DNA of 64,000 nucleotides from Balneolaceae bacterium. Its GTDB lineage: Bacteria > Bacteroidota > Rhodothermia > Balneolales > Balneolaceae. The stretch covers positions 112,005-176,004 of the forward strand of contig JAXHMK010000018.1 in the NCBI GenBank assembly GCA_034521495.1. The letters run 5' to 3'. Under the pieces are notes generated by a model. That model did not search any database. It was not told the DNA's origin and was given only the letters and a program-made list of their open reading frames with translations. Positions 1 to 10,516 of the stretch are shown here, in pieces (the stretch's first letter is position 1; each line of letters begins with the position of its first letter). A program made the translations under genes and the position numbers.

Positions 1-48
1 TCGTTATATCTTAACGGATCAGTTAATTAATGTAGAGTAACAAAACTT

Positions 49-378
49 ATGGATTCTTCAGAACAAGAAGAGATGAAGCAGGTGATCCTTGAAAAAATCG
101 AGGACACCGAACAGGAAATTGAGCAGTTGAAGGAGTTAACGAAACCGATTCAACCCGATGCTGCTTACGGACGTCTGTCCCGGATGGACGCCATCAACAA
201 TAAAACGATTAATGATGCCGCATTAAGGGAGCAAAAGAGCCGTCTCCAAAAACTGCAGCGGGCTTTGGAAAAATTGGAAAAGGGTAACTACGGAACTTGT
301 GTTAAATGTGGAGACTCTATACCCCTTGGCCGTCTTAAGTTTATGCCCTGGACTACAAAATGTGTGAAATGTGCTTAA
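49..378 (+). CDS. TraR/DksA-family C4 zinc-finger protein
   Basis: A 109-residue protein of the DksA/TraR family, whose members bind the RNA polymerase secondary channel and modulate initiation. Residues 1-80 are highly charged and helical, fitting the family coiled coil. The C-terminal zinc finger has C84-x2-C87 and C105-x2-C108 in the usual spacing. It is shorter than E. coli DksA (151 aa) and closer to the short proteins of Bacteroidota. No clear Shine-Dalgarno precedes the ATG. Family assignment is firm; the exact role (ppGpp response or other) is inference. Confidence 0.85.
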   Translation: MDSSEQEEMKQVILEKIEDTEQEIEQLKELTKPIQPDAAYGRLSRMDAINNKTINDAALREQKSRLQKLQRALEKLEKGNYGTCVKCGDSIPLGRLKFMPWTTKCVKCA

Positions 379-384
379 TGTAAT

Positions 385-675
385 TTCATCTTTAAGAGAC
401 TTTGCAAAATTCAAACCCAGTGTCATTCTGAACTTGGTACCTGTTTAGCGATCTGACAGACGAAAAAAGCCATCTCGGCACAGACCTTCGCCCCACCCTT
501 CGCCCCTTCCCGCGGGGGGGTGGGGAGGGCGAAACAATGAATGGCCTGGAACAAGGAGTCTTTCACGCGCTAAACACGTACTGAACTTGATTCAGAATCA
601 CCAAGCTTTTTTTATGAGTGGAGATCCTGAATCGAGTTCAGGATGACTCACTCGGTTTTAAAAAGCCTATTAAAT
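385..675. repeat. Degenerate palindromic intergenic repeats between convergent genes
   Basis: The space between the two convergent genes holds decayed relatives of repeat family A. 'agactttgcaaaattc' begins 13 bases after the upstream stop codon, followed by several 'tcattctgaac' / 'gttcaggatga' arms in opposite orientations (for example near 585-600 and 625-650). A C-rich/G-rich palindrome lies near 491-530. No gene is visible. Confidence 0.5.
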
Positions 676-689
676 GACTCACACTCTTA

Positions 690-2744
690 TCATTCAATAA
701 ACGAACTTACTGAACCTGTGTGTGTTACCATAAGCTTGTGCATCGCTCGTGTACAAGCGATGTAAAGCATGCTCCGATCTACTTCGGTTTTATAATTTTT
801 ATGATCCACATACGGTACAATTACCCGGTCGAATTCGAGTCCTTTTGCCAGGTGGGAGCTTGTAATCAAAACTCCGGATTCCAGGACATTGCTTCCCGGT
901 GAAAGCAGGTGAATGTTTTCTGTGTGTTTCTTCAGATAACGATGCAGTTTTTTAGCCTGTTTTTGTGTTTTACACAGTATTCCCAGAGTATTTTGATCGG
1001 AGGCTTCAAATTCCCTGACGTTTTCCAGAATGGCTTTATGTTCATCTCTTGTTTTATCAAAAGCTAAAACCACAGGCTCCTCACCGTATCGCTCAACCGG
1101 GTCTACATCAGCCCGGGGAGAGATCTGTTGCGTAAACTTTGTAATCTCATATGTAGAGCGATAGCTCTTGGTCAGTGTTACAGCATCTGATTCAGAAAAT
1201 ATATTTTGAATATCTTCAGAAGAGGTAGAACTGTATGGATTTACATTCTGATTCGCATCTCCCAAAATTGTTTTGTTGCAGGGAAATAAGCGGGAAAGAA
1301 CAGCGTATTGTACAGCCGTATAATCCTGCATTTCGTCTACAATAAGGTGTTTTACTTTGCCAAATGAATCAACTCCCTCAAGTTGTATTTTTAGATACAT
1401 GAGGGGAAACAGATCGGAATATTCAAACGTAGATCGTTTGGCGTATTGGAACATCTCAGGGTTTTCCAGCCAGTCATAAAAACCTTTATAGAGGACCCGC
1501 AGATTATCGCTGCCCATCATCGCTTTTACCTGTTTGCGAATCTCTTTTTTCTCTTCCTTTTTCAGCGTGTATTTAAATTCGCGCTTTGCTTTATTGATCA
1601 CATCTGTTGCAATGGCGGTTTGTCTTCGCATTAGCGGCAGCTGAGAATTTGCATTATAGCGCTGGCGGAGATACCGGGCAGAGATCGTTTTAAAACGGAT
1701 CTTAATATCATGAGCCTGGAAACGATTTCGTTTAAGCCATGCTGCATAGTTATTTAGTTTCGAAAGAAAATCTGACGTTGCTTTATATTCAATACGTTTA
1801 ATAAAGTTGGGATCGTGGTCTTCCAGCAGCTTATTTACCTGGTCGAAAAAACCTTCGAATTTATATTTGTCACCCAGCACACGATTCGCTAACTCCTCCA
1901 TCTCCATTTCGGGAATAGTATCTTCTCCCAACTCCGGAAGTACGTTCGATATATAGTTTGAAAACACCTTATTGGGAGAGATGATCATAATATCCCGCGA
2001 TGTGAGCGAATCTTTAAACCGGTACAACAGAAATGCAATTCGGTGCAGTGCAATGGAGGTTTTACCTGAACCGGCAACACCCTGGATAATCAAAACCGGA
2101 GAGGTCTCATTCCGAATAATTGCATTTTGATCCCGCTGAATAGTGGCAACAATGTTCTTCATCTTGTCATCGGCGGAACGGCTCAGCTCTTTCTGCAGCA
2201 CATCATCACGAATGTAGAGATCCGATTCCAGCATCATCTCCATCTCTCCGTCAATGATGCGGAACTGACGCTTCCGTTCAATCTCTCCTTCCCGTGTACC
2301 GGTGGGAGCTTCAAATGAGGCCTGTCCCGGTTCAAAATCATAAAACATACTTGAAACGGGTGCGCGCCAGTCGTGGATCAGGTTTTCATTTTCTTCCTCA
2401 TCAAAAAAAGAGTGAATACCCACATAGATGGGATCGGCGTTTGATTCGTTCACCTCCTTAAAATCAATTCTGCCGAAATAGGGAGTTTTGATCAGTTTTT
2501 TGAGCCGCTCTTTGTAAGCCACAGCTGCTTCACCGGATATTGCCTGCATATTCACCGACTGTTTGATAGATGCTTTTTCCGCGGCATCCATTCCGGTTTT
2601 ATTTTCATAGAGATAGTTTTTCTGCTCCTGAAGTTCTTTATGCTGCCGGTTTACATTTTCATCAACATTGATGTAGGCATCTTCAAGCTTTTCTATGATT
2701 TCGTCCAGGTACTTTCTCTCGTCCGCTTCGGTGGGGTTAAACAT
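690..2744 (-). CDS. HelD-like superfamily 1 helicase (RNA polymerase recycling type)
   Basis: A 684-residue UvrD-like superfamily 1 protein. An N-terminal coiled coil (about 1-95) precedes the motor, as in HelD, which removes stalled RNA polymerase from DNA. Walker A (GVAGSGKT) is at residues 222-229. A VDEMQDY Walker B-like motif, a QGVxNP-type loop near the RecA2 junction, LAKGLEFDRVIV and LYIACTRA follow toward the C terminus. The insertion between motor motifs and the overall length fit HelD or helicase IV rather than UvrD or Rep. It is monocistronic and convergent with the DksA-like gene. HelD versus helicase IV cannot be settled by eye. Confidence 0.85.
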   Translation of the reverse strand: MFNPTEADERKYLDEIIEKLEDAYINVDENVNRQHKELQEQKNYLYENKTGMDAAEKASIKQSVNMQAISGEAAVAYKERLKKLIKTPYFGRIDFKEVNESNADPIYVGIHSFFDEEENENLIHDWRAPVSSMFYDFEPGQASFEAPTGTREGEIERKRQFRIIDGEMEMMLESDLYIRDDVLQKELSRSADDKMKNIVATIQRDQNAIIRNETSPVLIIQGVAGSGKTSIALHRIAFLLYRFKDSLTSRDIMIISPNKVFSNYISNVLPELGEDTIPEMEMEELANRVLGDKYKFEGFFDQVNKLLEDHDPNFIKRIEYKATSDFLSKLNNYAAWLKRNRFQAHDIKIRFKTISARYLRQRYNANSQLPLMRRQTAIATDVINKAKREFKYTLKKEEKKEIRKQVKAMMGSDNLRVLYKGFYDWLENPEMFQYAKRSTFEYSDLFPLMYLKIQLEGVDSFGKVKHLIVDEMQDYTAVQYAVLSRLFPCNKTILGDANQNVNPYSSTSSEDIQNIFSESDAVTLTKSYRSTYEITKFTQQISPRADVDPVERYGEEPVVLAFDKTRDEHKAILENVREFEASDQNTLGILCKTQKQAKKLHRYLKKHTENIHLLSPGSNVLESGVLITSSHLAKGLEFDRVIVPYVDHKNYKTEVDRSMLYIACTRAMHKLMVTHTGSVSSFIE

Positions 2745-3391
2745 CTGTAATAGTTTTTCTGAAATTTTACAAACGCTTAAGGTAAGGAGTAATTGCGAGA
2801 AGATGTAGGAATTTCAAACAATTTAAACCATTAGAAGAGTAATAACATGCAGTGGGATAGCAGTCAATAATACCGTTTACTTCAGATGACTGCCGCCAAA
2901 AAAGTCTTTTTTAAAAGAAAAATTAAGTTATAGTGATGGTTTGAAGAGTTTTTTTCTTACTTTGGTTGTCACCTTTCCCAACGGGGGCTGATTTTATTCT
3001 CTGTGTATAGCAAGACGAAAGTAAGCAGGGTGTTAAAATTAAGCTTCACGGCAGTCATCCTTTTAGCCAGATTAATTGTAGTGCTTCCGGCAGACATTCG
3101 TGAACTATGGAAAGCATTCGGGTATAACTACATACCCAGAGATAGCGAAGCGAGCCGTTTAATCTTGTTGAATAGGATACAATAAGCTTATAAGGAGAGA
3201 GTTTATGAGAGGGTGAAATCTATTGACTCTAAACCGGGACTGTAGCAGGAGAGAACAAGTTACTCTATCTAAATGAGCTTTACGGCTTTTAAATGTTTAT
3301 AAAGTATTAACATTTATTGCTGCAGAATAAACCCGAATATATTTTCAAATGAAACTTTCATTTGTGTACAGAAATTTTAAAAAAGTGAATT
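2745..3391. other. 647-base intergenic region between divergent genes
   Basis: This holds the divergent promoters of the helicase and the aminotransferase. A 60-codon open frame at 3003-3185 has no recognisable family, no upstream Shine-Dalgarno and poor composition, so I do not call it. No clear repeat is seen. Confidence 0.4.
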
Positions 3392-4739
3392 ATGATTAAG
3401 GAAGTGATTGATAAATTAAAATCAAGCCGTAAATCGGAATCCGAAAGGTTACTTGAACGCCGGCGAGCCGTTGTGGCAAATGGTGTTGGAGTATTTAATA
3501 CGGCGACAGTTGCATCGGCATACGGGGCTACTATTACTGACGTGGACGGAAAAGAGTGGATCGATTTTGCCGGAGGGATCGGAGTGGTAAATGCAGGCCA
3601 CTGTCCCGAATCTGTAGTAGAGGCTATCCAGGAACAGGCTGCGAAGTATATTCATACCAGTTTTAATGTGGTTACCTACGAACCGTATCTGGAACTCTGT
3701 GAAAAACTGATAGAAATTTTGCCTCATGGTAAAGAGACCAAAGCGATGCTGGTTAGCACCGGAGCGGAGGCGGTGGAAAATGCGATCAAAATAGCACGTC
3801 AGGCTACGAAACGTCAGGCGGTTCTTTGTTATACGGGAGCTTTCCATGGGAGAACAATGATGGCCATGACTTTAACCAGTAAAATCGATTATAAACGCAA
3901 TTGCGGGCCGTTTGCACCTGAAGTGTACCGGCTGCCATTTCCGAATTATTATCGGTATAACCGAAAGGGAGATATGGACGAATTTGTGAACCATGAGCTA
4001 AAGCGGCTCCATGAAAGTTCACGAAATGTGGTTGACCCTGATAACCTGGCTGCCATTATCATTGAACCGGTGCAGGGCGAAGGCGGGATTAATCCGGCCC
4101 CTGCAAAATATTTGGAAGGCCTGCGGAAGTTCTGCGATGCGCACGGAATTATGCTGATTTTTGACGAAGTACAGAGCGGTTTCGGGCGAACGGGAAACTG
4201 GGCCAGCTGGCAGAATTATGGAATTACACCCGATATCTCCACCTATGCCAAATCTTTGGGATCTGGAATGCCAATCGCGGCTGTATTGGGTAAAAAAGAG
4301 GTGATGGATGCCGCAGCGCCCGGAACCATTGGCGGAACCTATATCGGGAATCCCGTCTGTTGTGCCGCTGCACTGGCAACTATCGAGTATATGAAGGAGA
4401 TCGACCTGAATAAGCGGGGAGTGGAAGTAGGTAAAATTATACGAGCACGGCTGGAGAAACTTCAGGACAAGTGCCCTCAGATTGGAGATGTAAGAGGGCT
4501 TGGAGCCTTCCTTGCCGTCGAGTTTGTTAAAAACGGAGATCCCCGTCAGCCGGATGGCGAAATTACCGGGAACATTGTAAAAGCATGTGCAGAGCGAGGA
4601 CTTGTTTTGTTAAGTGCAGGAACGCATAAAAATGTGCTCCGAATATTATCGCCGCTGGTTATTAGTGACGATCAGCTTGAAAAGGGACTGCAACATTCTT
4701 GAAGAAGAAACTCTGAAAGCCTGCGGGGTAAAAGCATGA
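3392..4739 (+). CDS. Class III PLP aminotransferase (GABA/diamine type), frameshifted at the C terminus
   Basis: A fold-type I class III aminotransferase of about 450 residues, of the 4-aminobutyrate/putrescine/acetylornithine group. Visible motifs are the IFDEVQSGFGRTG box and the PLP lysine K287 in YAKSLGSG. The uninterrupted frame stops at 4702, but the other frame continues as ILEEETLKACGVKA and stops at 4737-4739. That stop overlaps the next start codon as ATGA, so an extra base near 4694 is probable and the native genes were translationally coupled. It is the first gene of the amine cluster. Substrate (GABA, putrescine, agmatine or a derivative) is not determined. Confidence 0.85.
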
Positions 4740-5667
4740 AACCATTTGCAATTGCCGGTGTTCAGATGAATGTATCCGCCACTCATTCCAACGTGGAGAT
4801 GATGAAGGTAAAACTGGATATTCTCATGAATCTCTACCCGTGGGTGGAGATGGTGGTGTTCAGTGAACTGTGCGCATATGGGCCATTGATTCACAACGCT
4901 CAGGAAATAGACGGTCCTTTTGAGCTTGAGATGAAAAAGATGGCTAAAAAGCACGGTATATGGCTGCTTCCTGGATCTATCTTTGAACAGAGGGGTGAGG
5001 AAGTATATAACACGGCCTCAGTGTACAATCCCGCTGGCGAAGTTGTGGCCCGTTATAGTAAAATGTTTCCCTTCTATCCCTATGAAGCGGGTGTAACACC
5101 GGGCAAGGAATTTTGTGTGTTTGATGTGCCCGAAGTCGGGAAATTTGGGGTTTCCATCTGTTACGATATGTGGTTTCCAGAAACCATTCGAACGCTGGCG
5201 GTGATGGGCGCTGAGGTGATTTTACATCCTACTCTCACCGGTACAATCGACAGAGACATCGAGCTCTCTATTGCCAGGGCATCGGCTGCAACCAACCAGT
5301 GTTACTTTTTTGATATCAACGGACTCGGGTCCGGTGGAAGCGGCCGTTCTATTATTTGTGGTCCCGATGGCAGGGTTCACTATCAGGCAGAAACCATAGA
5401 AGAGCTTATCCCATCGAAATCAACCTTGAGAAAGTAAAACGGAGCCGCGAGCTGGGAATTTTGCGATTGGGTCAGCCCCTGAAAAGCTTTCGTGATCATA
5501 TCGGAGATTTTACGATTTACCAGAATGGAGCAAAACATGAATATCTGGAGTCACTGGGCCCCCTTCAAAAACCTTCGAGAGTGAGCGAATTAAAAGATTT
5601 GAAAATGCAGGAAAAGAGCCTAAAAACGACGGAAGATACAACTGAATATAAACGACCGTCTGACTGA
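4736..5667 (+). CDS. Carbon-nitrogen hydrolase (nitrilase superfamily amidase), frameshifted
   Basis: A nitrilase-superfamily amidase of about 310 residues. The catalytic triad is visible as E44 (VVFSELCAYG), K109 (RYSKMFPF) and C142 (VSICYDMWFPE). The first frame runs to 5437. The natural continuation (INLEKVKRSRELG and on) is in another frame to 5667, and one missing C in the CCC run at 5410-5412 explains it. The start overlaps the aminotransferase stop, so they form an operon. Family members hydrolyse N-carbamoyl amines, omega-amides or acyl amides. In this context a deacylation or decarbamoylation of an amine or amino-acid derivative is plausible but inferred. Confidence 0.82.
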
Positions 5668-5808
5668 TATACTGGTTCAACAGGAAACTAAATGATTGGG
5701 ATTATTGATTTTATAAGGGGAATAGATTTCAAAAATGTGAGACTTTTTTGAAAAATTAGATCGGAAGCAGTGTGTAAAATGTGATTGTTAATAATTCTAA
5801 AAAAGAAA

Positions 5809-8586
5809 ATGATGGCAGCCAGTAAACAAAAAACTACTCCTTATTTTAACGTTGCACAACTCAGAATTGATTTGTGGAATACGTTACGCTCAGAAGTTCA
5901 GGCCATTCAATCTGCCGACGGCGATGTGAATGAGATTCAGAAGTATAAAAAAGAGGCGCTTTCTTTGGTTGAAAACCTTGCATCCATCGAACAGTATTAT
6001 GCGTTTCCTGGAAAAAACAGGGTGTTAAATATTGGGAAAGCACTTGAAAGAGAGGAGTTTGTTGCCGCTCACGGAAAGGTGTCAGATCTGGTACGTCAAC
6101 TTGTAAGTGACTCCTACCGAAGCAATTCCAAATTTACCAGTAATGACGAGGAAGATGAAAGTGAGAGCCAAGAGAACAAACGATCGCAATGGGATTCCCG
6201 GAAGAATTATTTTGAAGTACTGTTTGTAGATGATTTGTCAAAAAATGAAGAGCAGGCATTGCGAAGTAAAACCCGCGAGCTCGAAGATATGGATGAGCAA
6301 TTGGTTTATGGCATTACCGTGCAACGCTCGTTCCAGGATGCCCTGATTGCACTGCTTGTTAACTATAACATACAGTCTGTGGTCATTCGCTATGCCCCGC
6401 CTTATGAATCAGAAAATATAAGTGAACCTTCTCCGGCCTTTCCTGGGACAGATAATTAAACAGGATTACTCATCCAATGCAGAGGAGGAACTGGGCCCCC
6501 TTCTTGGAAAATGCGTTAAGCAATTTCGCCCCGAACTGGATGTCTATTATGTAACAGATACGGCCCTTCAAAATCTGAAGGATTCAACGATCAAAAATTT
6601 CCGTCGATATATTTTACCGTAAGGATGATATCCAGGAACTGCATCTTGCCATACTCCGCGGAATTCGTGAGCGATATAAAACACCATTTTATACGGCTTT
6701 AAAGGGGTACAGCAAAAAACCGGTTGGGGTATTTCATGCCATGCCGATTTCCAGGGGAAATTCTGTATTCAAATCCCGCTGGATCAGGGACTTTGGTGAT
6801 TTTTATGGGCGGAACATTTGCCTGGCTGAAACCTCCTCAACAAGCGGCGAACTGGATTCGCTTCTCCAGCCTACAGGTACTTTAAAAGAAGCTCAGGAGA
6901 TGGCCGCCAAAGCGTATGGTGCCCGAGAAACATTTTTTTGTAACCAATGGCACGTCAACTTCTAACAAAATTGTTCAGCAAGCCCTTGTTGAACCCGGCG
7001 ACCTGGTATTAATCGACAGGGATTGCCATAAATCGCATCACTACGGACTGGTTCTGGCCGGGGCGCTTCCGGTCTACCTCGATTCCTATCCCATCGAAAA
7101 ATACAGCATGTATGGCGCCGTTCCGCTCCATGAAATCAAGGAAACACTGCTGGATCTTAAAAAGGCAGGCCGTTTAGATAAAGTGAAGATGTTATTGCTA
7201 ACGAACTGTACGTTCGACGGCCTCGTGTATAACGTGGAAAAAGTGATGGAAGAAGTGCTGGCGATTAAACCGGATATGATATTTTTGTGGGATGAAGCCT
7301 GGTTTGCCTTTGCGGGTTTTACATATACCTACAAGCAACGTACCGGCATGTTTACAGCGAACAAGCTGTATCAAAAATACCGGACAGAATTGTATCGAAA
7401 GAAATACAAAGAACATATCGATTCACTTGGCAAGGATGATATTCCGCTTATGCCCGATCCCGATCAGGTAAAAATTCGGGTCTATGCTACGCAGAGTACG
7501 CATAAAACGCTGACCAGTTTTCGCCAGGGTTCCATGATTCATATTTGGGATGAAGAGTTCGGGCGTCTGGCCTCTGATAGTTTCCAGGAAGCCTATATGA
7601 CACACACTTCCACATCTCCCAATTACCAAATTCTTGCATCATTGGATGCCGGTCGGCGCCAGGTACAATTCGAGGGATATGAACTTGGTGAAAAAAGCCT
7701 TGAACTGGCAATGTCAATCCGGGCTAAAATTCATGACCATCCGCTTCTCCACAAATATTTTCGTGTCCTTACGGTTAAGGATTTTATACCCAATGAATTT
7801 CGCTCTTCGGGTCTGGATGAATATTATACACGATCAAGGGAGGATGGAACCGGATGGAGGACGCATGGGAACACGATGAATTTGTTTTGGATCCAACAAA
7901 GATTACGCCTGTCTGTCGGACTGTCGGGCATTGATGGCGACACCTTTAAAAATGAATACCTGATGGATCTGTATAATATCCAGATCAATAAGACCTCGCG
8001 TAACTCCATTCTTTTTATGACCAGTATCGGGACCACCCGGGGGAGTGTAGCTTACCTGATTAATACCTTGTTGGATATTGCAGAAAAATTGGAGGAAGAG
8101 GATCGCTCCCTCAATAAAAAAGAGAAAGAAATTGTAGATAAGCGGGTAAAATCTTTGATGGAGGATGTGCCGCCGCTTCCCGATTTCAGTCATTTTCATG
8201 AATCATTTCAGGCGGTTCCGGGTGTTCCCGGAGGTGATATCCGGCAGGCCTATTTTCTGGCCTATCAGCAGGATAATTGTGAATACATTCCTCTTAATCA
8301 ATGTCTGGATGTGATGGAAAACGGACGCGGACTTGTATCAACAACGTTTGTAATTCCCTATCCGCCAGGGTTTCCTGTACTGGTACCGGGGCAGGTGATC
8401 AGCGAAGAGATTGTTCGGTTTTTGTTGGCGCTGGATGTGAAGGAGATTCATGGGTACCGGCCTGAACTGGGACTTAAAGTTTTTAAAGAGGATGTACTCA
8501 GTAAAAAAAGTCTCAACAAGTTGAAGCTGAAATACAAACAACAGAAAAAAAGAATTAACAAACATGAGTTCAATAGCAGAAATTGA
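5809..8586 (+). CDS. Orn/Lys/Arg decarboxylase-family PLP enzyme, three frameshifts
   Basis: A fold-type I decarboxylase of roughly 925 residues if reading frames are joined. The core shows GTSTSNKIV, DRDCHKSHHYG, the LWDEAWFAFAGF aspartate box and the PLP lysine in ATQSTHKTL, all hallmarks of the major domain of biodegradative Arg/Lys/Orn decarboxylases. The N-terminal part (5809-6600) resembles the family's wing or receiver-like region but is divergent. Frame changes occur near 6427, near 6595 and at the T7 run around 6935, each explained by one extra base. ATG 5809 or 5812 is a better start than the upstream TTG at 5785. The product would be agmatine, cadaverine or putrescine; specificity is unknown. 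Confidence 0.85.
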
Positions 8587-8599
8587 GGAAAAGAGTCTG

Positions 8600-8700
8600 A
8601 CGCTGTCCAAAAAGGATGTCGATTCTGAACTCGATGTCAGAATCTCCACTACTTTACACTATGTTTGGAGATACCGGATCAGGGTCCGGTATGACAAAAT
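8600..8700. repeat. Palindromic intergenic repeat (family D)
   Basis: It begins with GCTGTCCAAAAAGGATGT and contains nested arms 'gattctgaactcgatg' and 'ggataccggatcagggtccggtatg'. The left arm is the near-perfect reverse complement of 49388-49432. The repeat lies just after the decarboxylase gene. Confidence 0.6.
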
Positions 8701-8821
8701 TAGAATATCGAACTATCCTCTTACATCTTTCTTTGAACAAGCCTCACGTTTCATCATCAATTGCAAAAATTGAATCCTGAACTCACGATAACCAATTATT
8801 TAATTTTAAATTTAAAATACC

Positions 8822-10309
8822 ATGGCTAAAAAGAAGAACGAAGTGAAACCATTAAAAGGCTTGTCTGATATTAGGCGATTTTTTCACCGCAATGAAGAGC
8901 CGATCTACTTTATCAGTGCTACCAATTTCAATCTTTTGGGTGCCGATGAGTGGATCAAGGGATTTAAGTTCATCTGCTATATTGAGTGTTTTAATGGTCT
9001 TCATCCCAATGTTTTTTCGCCAAAGGAAGAATTGCCGCACGATGAGTTTGAAAGCATTGAAGACATCAACAATTACCTGCTTAAACACCCTGAAGTTCAG
9101 GAATATATCAACTCACGTAAAAAAAATGGCAAAGCGGGCAAAGCGATGTTCCTGATGTTTGATGAAGAGACAGAAAAACTTGCCAAAAAACTGGGGCTTG
9201 AAGTCTGTTTCCCATCCGCTAAAATGCGGACCTCCATGGATAATAAGGTCAACACAAACCGCATTGCCGAAAAAGCAGGGGTTGCCTGTGTACCGTATGT
9301 ACTTTCGAAAGTGAAGGATTATGATCACCTGCGGGAAGTTTCCAAAAAGCTGGGAGATGATCTTGTTATTCAAACTCCTTTCGGAGATTCCGGACACACT
9401 ACATTCTTCATTTCTGATAAGGAAGATTTTGAAAAGTATGAGGAGGAGATCGTCAAAGAGAAGGAAGTAAAGATTATGAAGCGGATCAATTGCCGGGGAT
9501 CGGCTATTGAAGCGTGCGTAACCCGTCATGGAACCATCGTTGCGCCGTTGATGACCGAACTGGTCGGATTTCCCGAACTCACCCCATATAAGGGCGGCTG
9601 GTGTGGAAATGAGATTTACTCTGATGCCTTTACACCGGATATCCGCAAAAAAGCACGCAAATATACCCGGATGCTTGGCGATCAGCTCCGTGAAGAGGGC
9701 TACAAAGGATATTTTGAACTTGATTTTCTGATTGACCAGGATAATGGTGAAGTCTATCTCGGAGAATTGAATCCGCGGGTAACCGGTGCAAGTTCTATTA
9801 CCAATCACGCTGTATTTGCGTTGGCAGATGCCCCGCTGTTCCTGTTTCACCTGATGGAATGGATGGATGTGCCGTATGAACTGAGTGTAAAGGCGATCAA
9901 CGATCGCTGGGCGAAGCCGGAAAATGTAGATACCTGGAGCCAGCTTGTCATCAAGCATACCGAAGACAGTGTTGAACTGATCACTGAGGCACCCCCTTCC
10001 GGAATCTGGAAGAAGCAAAAAGACGGCAGTATCGAATTTGACCGGATGGACTCCCACCGGCGGGCCGTAGAGTCGGAAAAAGAGGCTTTCTATTTGAGAA
10101 TTGCCGACAAAGGCAAATACCTTTACGAAGGTGCAGATATGGGTATCCTGGTGATGAGAGGCCGTTTGATGACAGACGATTTTAAACTGACCAAACGGGC
10201 CAAAGAGTGGATCAAGGCCATTCAGGATCATTATGTTACGGAAACTCCCGATAACGAAGAGGAGTTATCCGAAGAAGCCTCTGTACTTACCGGTTTTAAA
10301 TTAATGTAG
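8822..10309 (+). CDS. ATP-grasp domain protein (biotin carboxylase-like ligase)
   Basis: A 495-residue ATP-grasp enzyme. The middle region (residues about 130-330) has the ATP-grasp arrangement: KVNTNRIAEKAGV, VIQTPFGDSGHTTFF (P-loop-like lid), EVKIMKRINCRG, then the metal-binding GYFELDFLID and YLGELNPRVTGASS. It lacks a biotin carboxyl-carrier segment, so it is probably a stand-alone carboxylate-amine or related ligase, not a true biotin carboxylase. It sits between the decarboxylase and the aldehyde dehydrogenase, which suggests it conjugates or activates the amine or amino acid. That role is inference. Confidence 0.75.
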   Translation: MAKKKNEVKPLKGLSDIRRFFHRNEEPIYFISATNFNLLGADEWIKGFKFICYIECFNGLHPNVFSPKEELPHDEFESIEDINNYLLKHPEVQEYINSRKKNGKAGKAMFLMFDEETEKLAKKLGLEVCFPSAKMRTSMDNKVNTNRIAEKAGVACVPYVLSKVKDYDHLREVSKKLGDDLVIQTPFGDSGHTTFFISDKEDFEKYEEEIVKEKEVKIMKRINCRGSAIEACVTRHGTIVAPLMTELVGFPELTPYKGGWCGNEIYSDAFTPDIRKKARKYTRMLGDQLREEGYKGYFELDFLIDQDNGEVYLGELNPRVTGASSITNHAVFALADAPLFLFHLMEWMDVPYELSVKAINDRWAKPENVDTWSQLVIKHTEDSVELITEAPPSGIWKKQKDGSIEFDRMDSHRRAVESEKEAFYLRIADKGKYLYEGADMGILVMRGRLMTDDFKLTKRAKEWIKAIQDHYVTETPDNEEELSEEASVLTGFKLM

Positions 10310-10339
10310 CAATTATAAATTTTAGTTAAATCTGCACAA

Positions 10340-10364
10340 GCCGGAAATTATCGGCAGTTTTTTG
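10340..10364 (+). terminator. Possible weak terminator after the ATP-grasp gene
   Basis: A short GCCG/CGGC stem around an AT-rich loop is followed by AGTTTTTTG. The stem is only four pairs, so it is tentative. Confidence 0.35.
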
Positions 10365-10516
10365 TTATTGGCCGTTGGAACGAGTCAAGCTCCGAGGTTT
10401 TAGGATTACGAAAAACACACAGCAGTCAGAACTATAGTGGTTCAAAAATTCCGGTAAACCCGAGTGGCTTACTCATTAATACTGAAGTGAAATTTTCCAG
10501 TTAAATAAGTAATAAA

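Noticed and set aside
3003..3185. 60-codon open frame upstream of the aminotransferase
   Set aside because: No ribosome site, no recognisable family, not conserved-looking.
9113..10231. 372-codon open frame on the minus strand
   Set aside because: It lies entirely antisense to the ATP-grasp gene and has no recognisable family or start context.
8822..10309. Annotation as biotin carboxylase
   Set aside because: ATP-grasp fold is clear, but no carboxyl-carrier or biotin-attachment segment is present in or near it.
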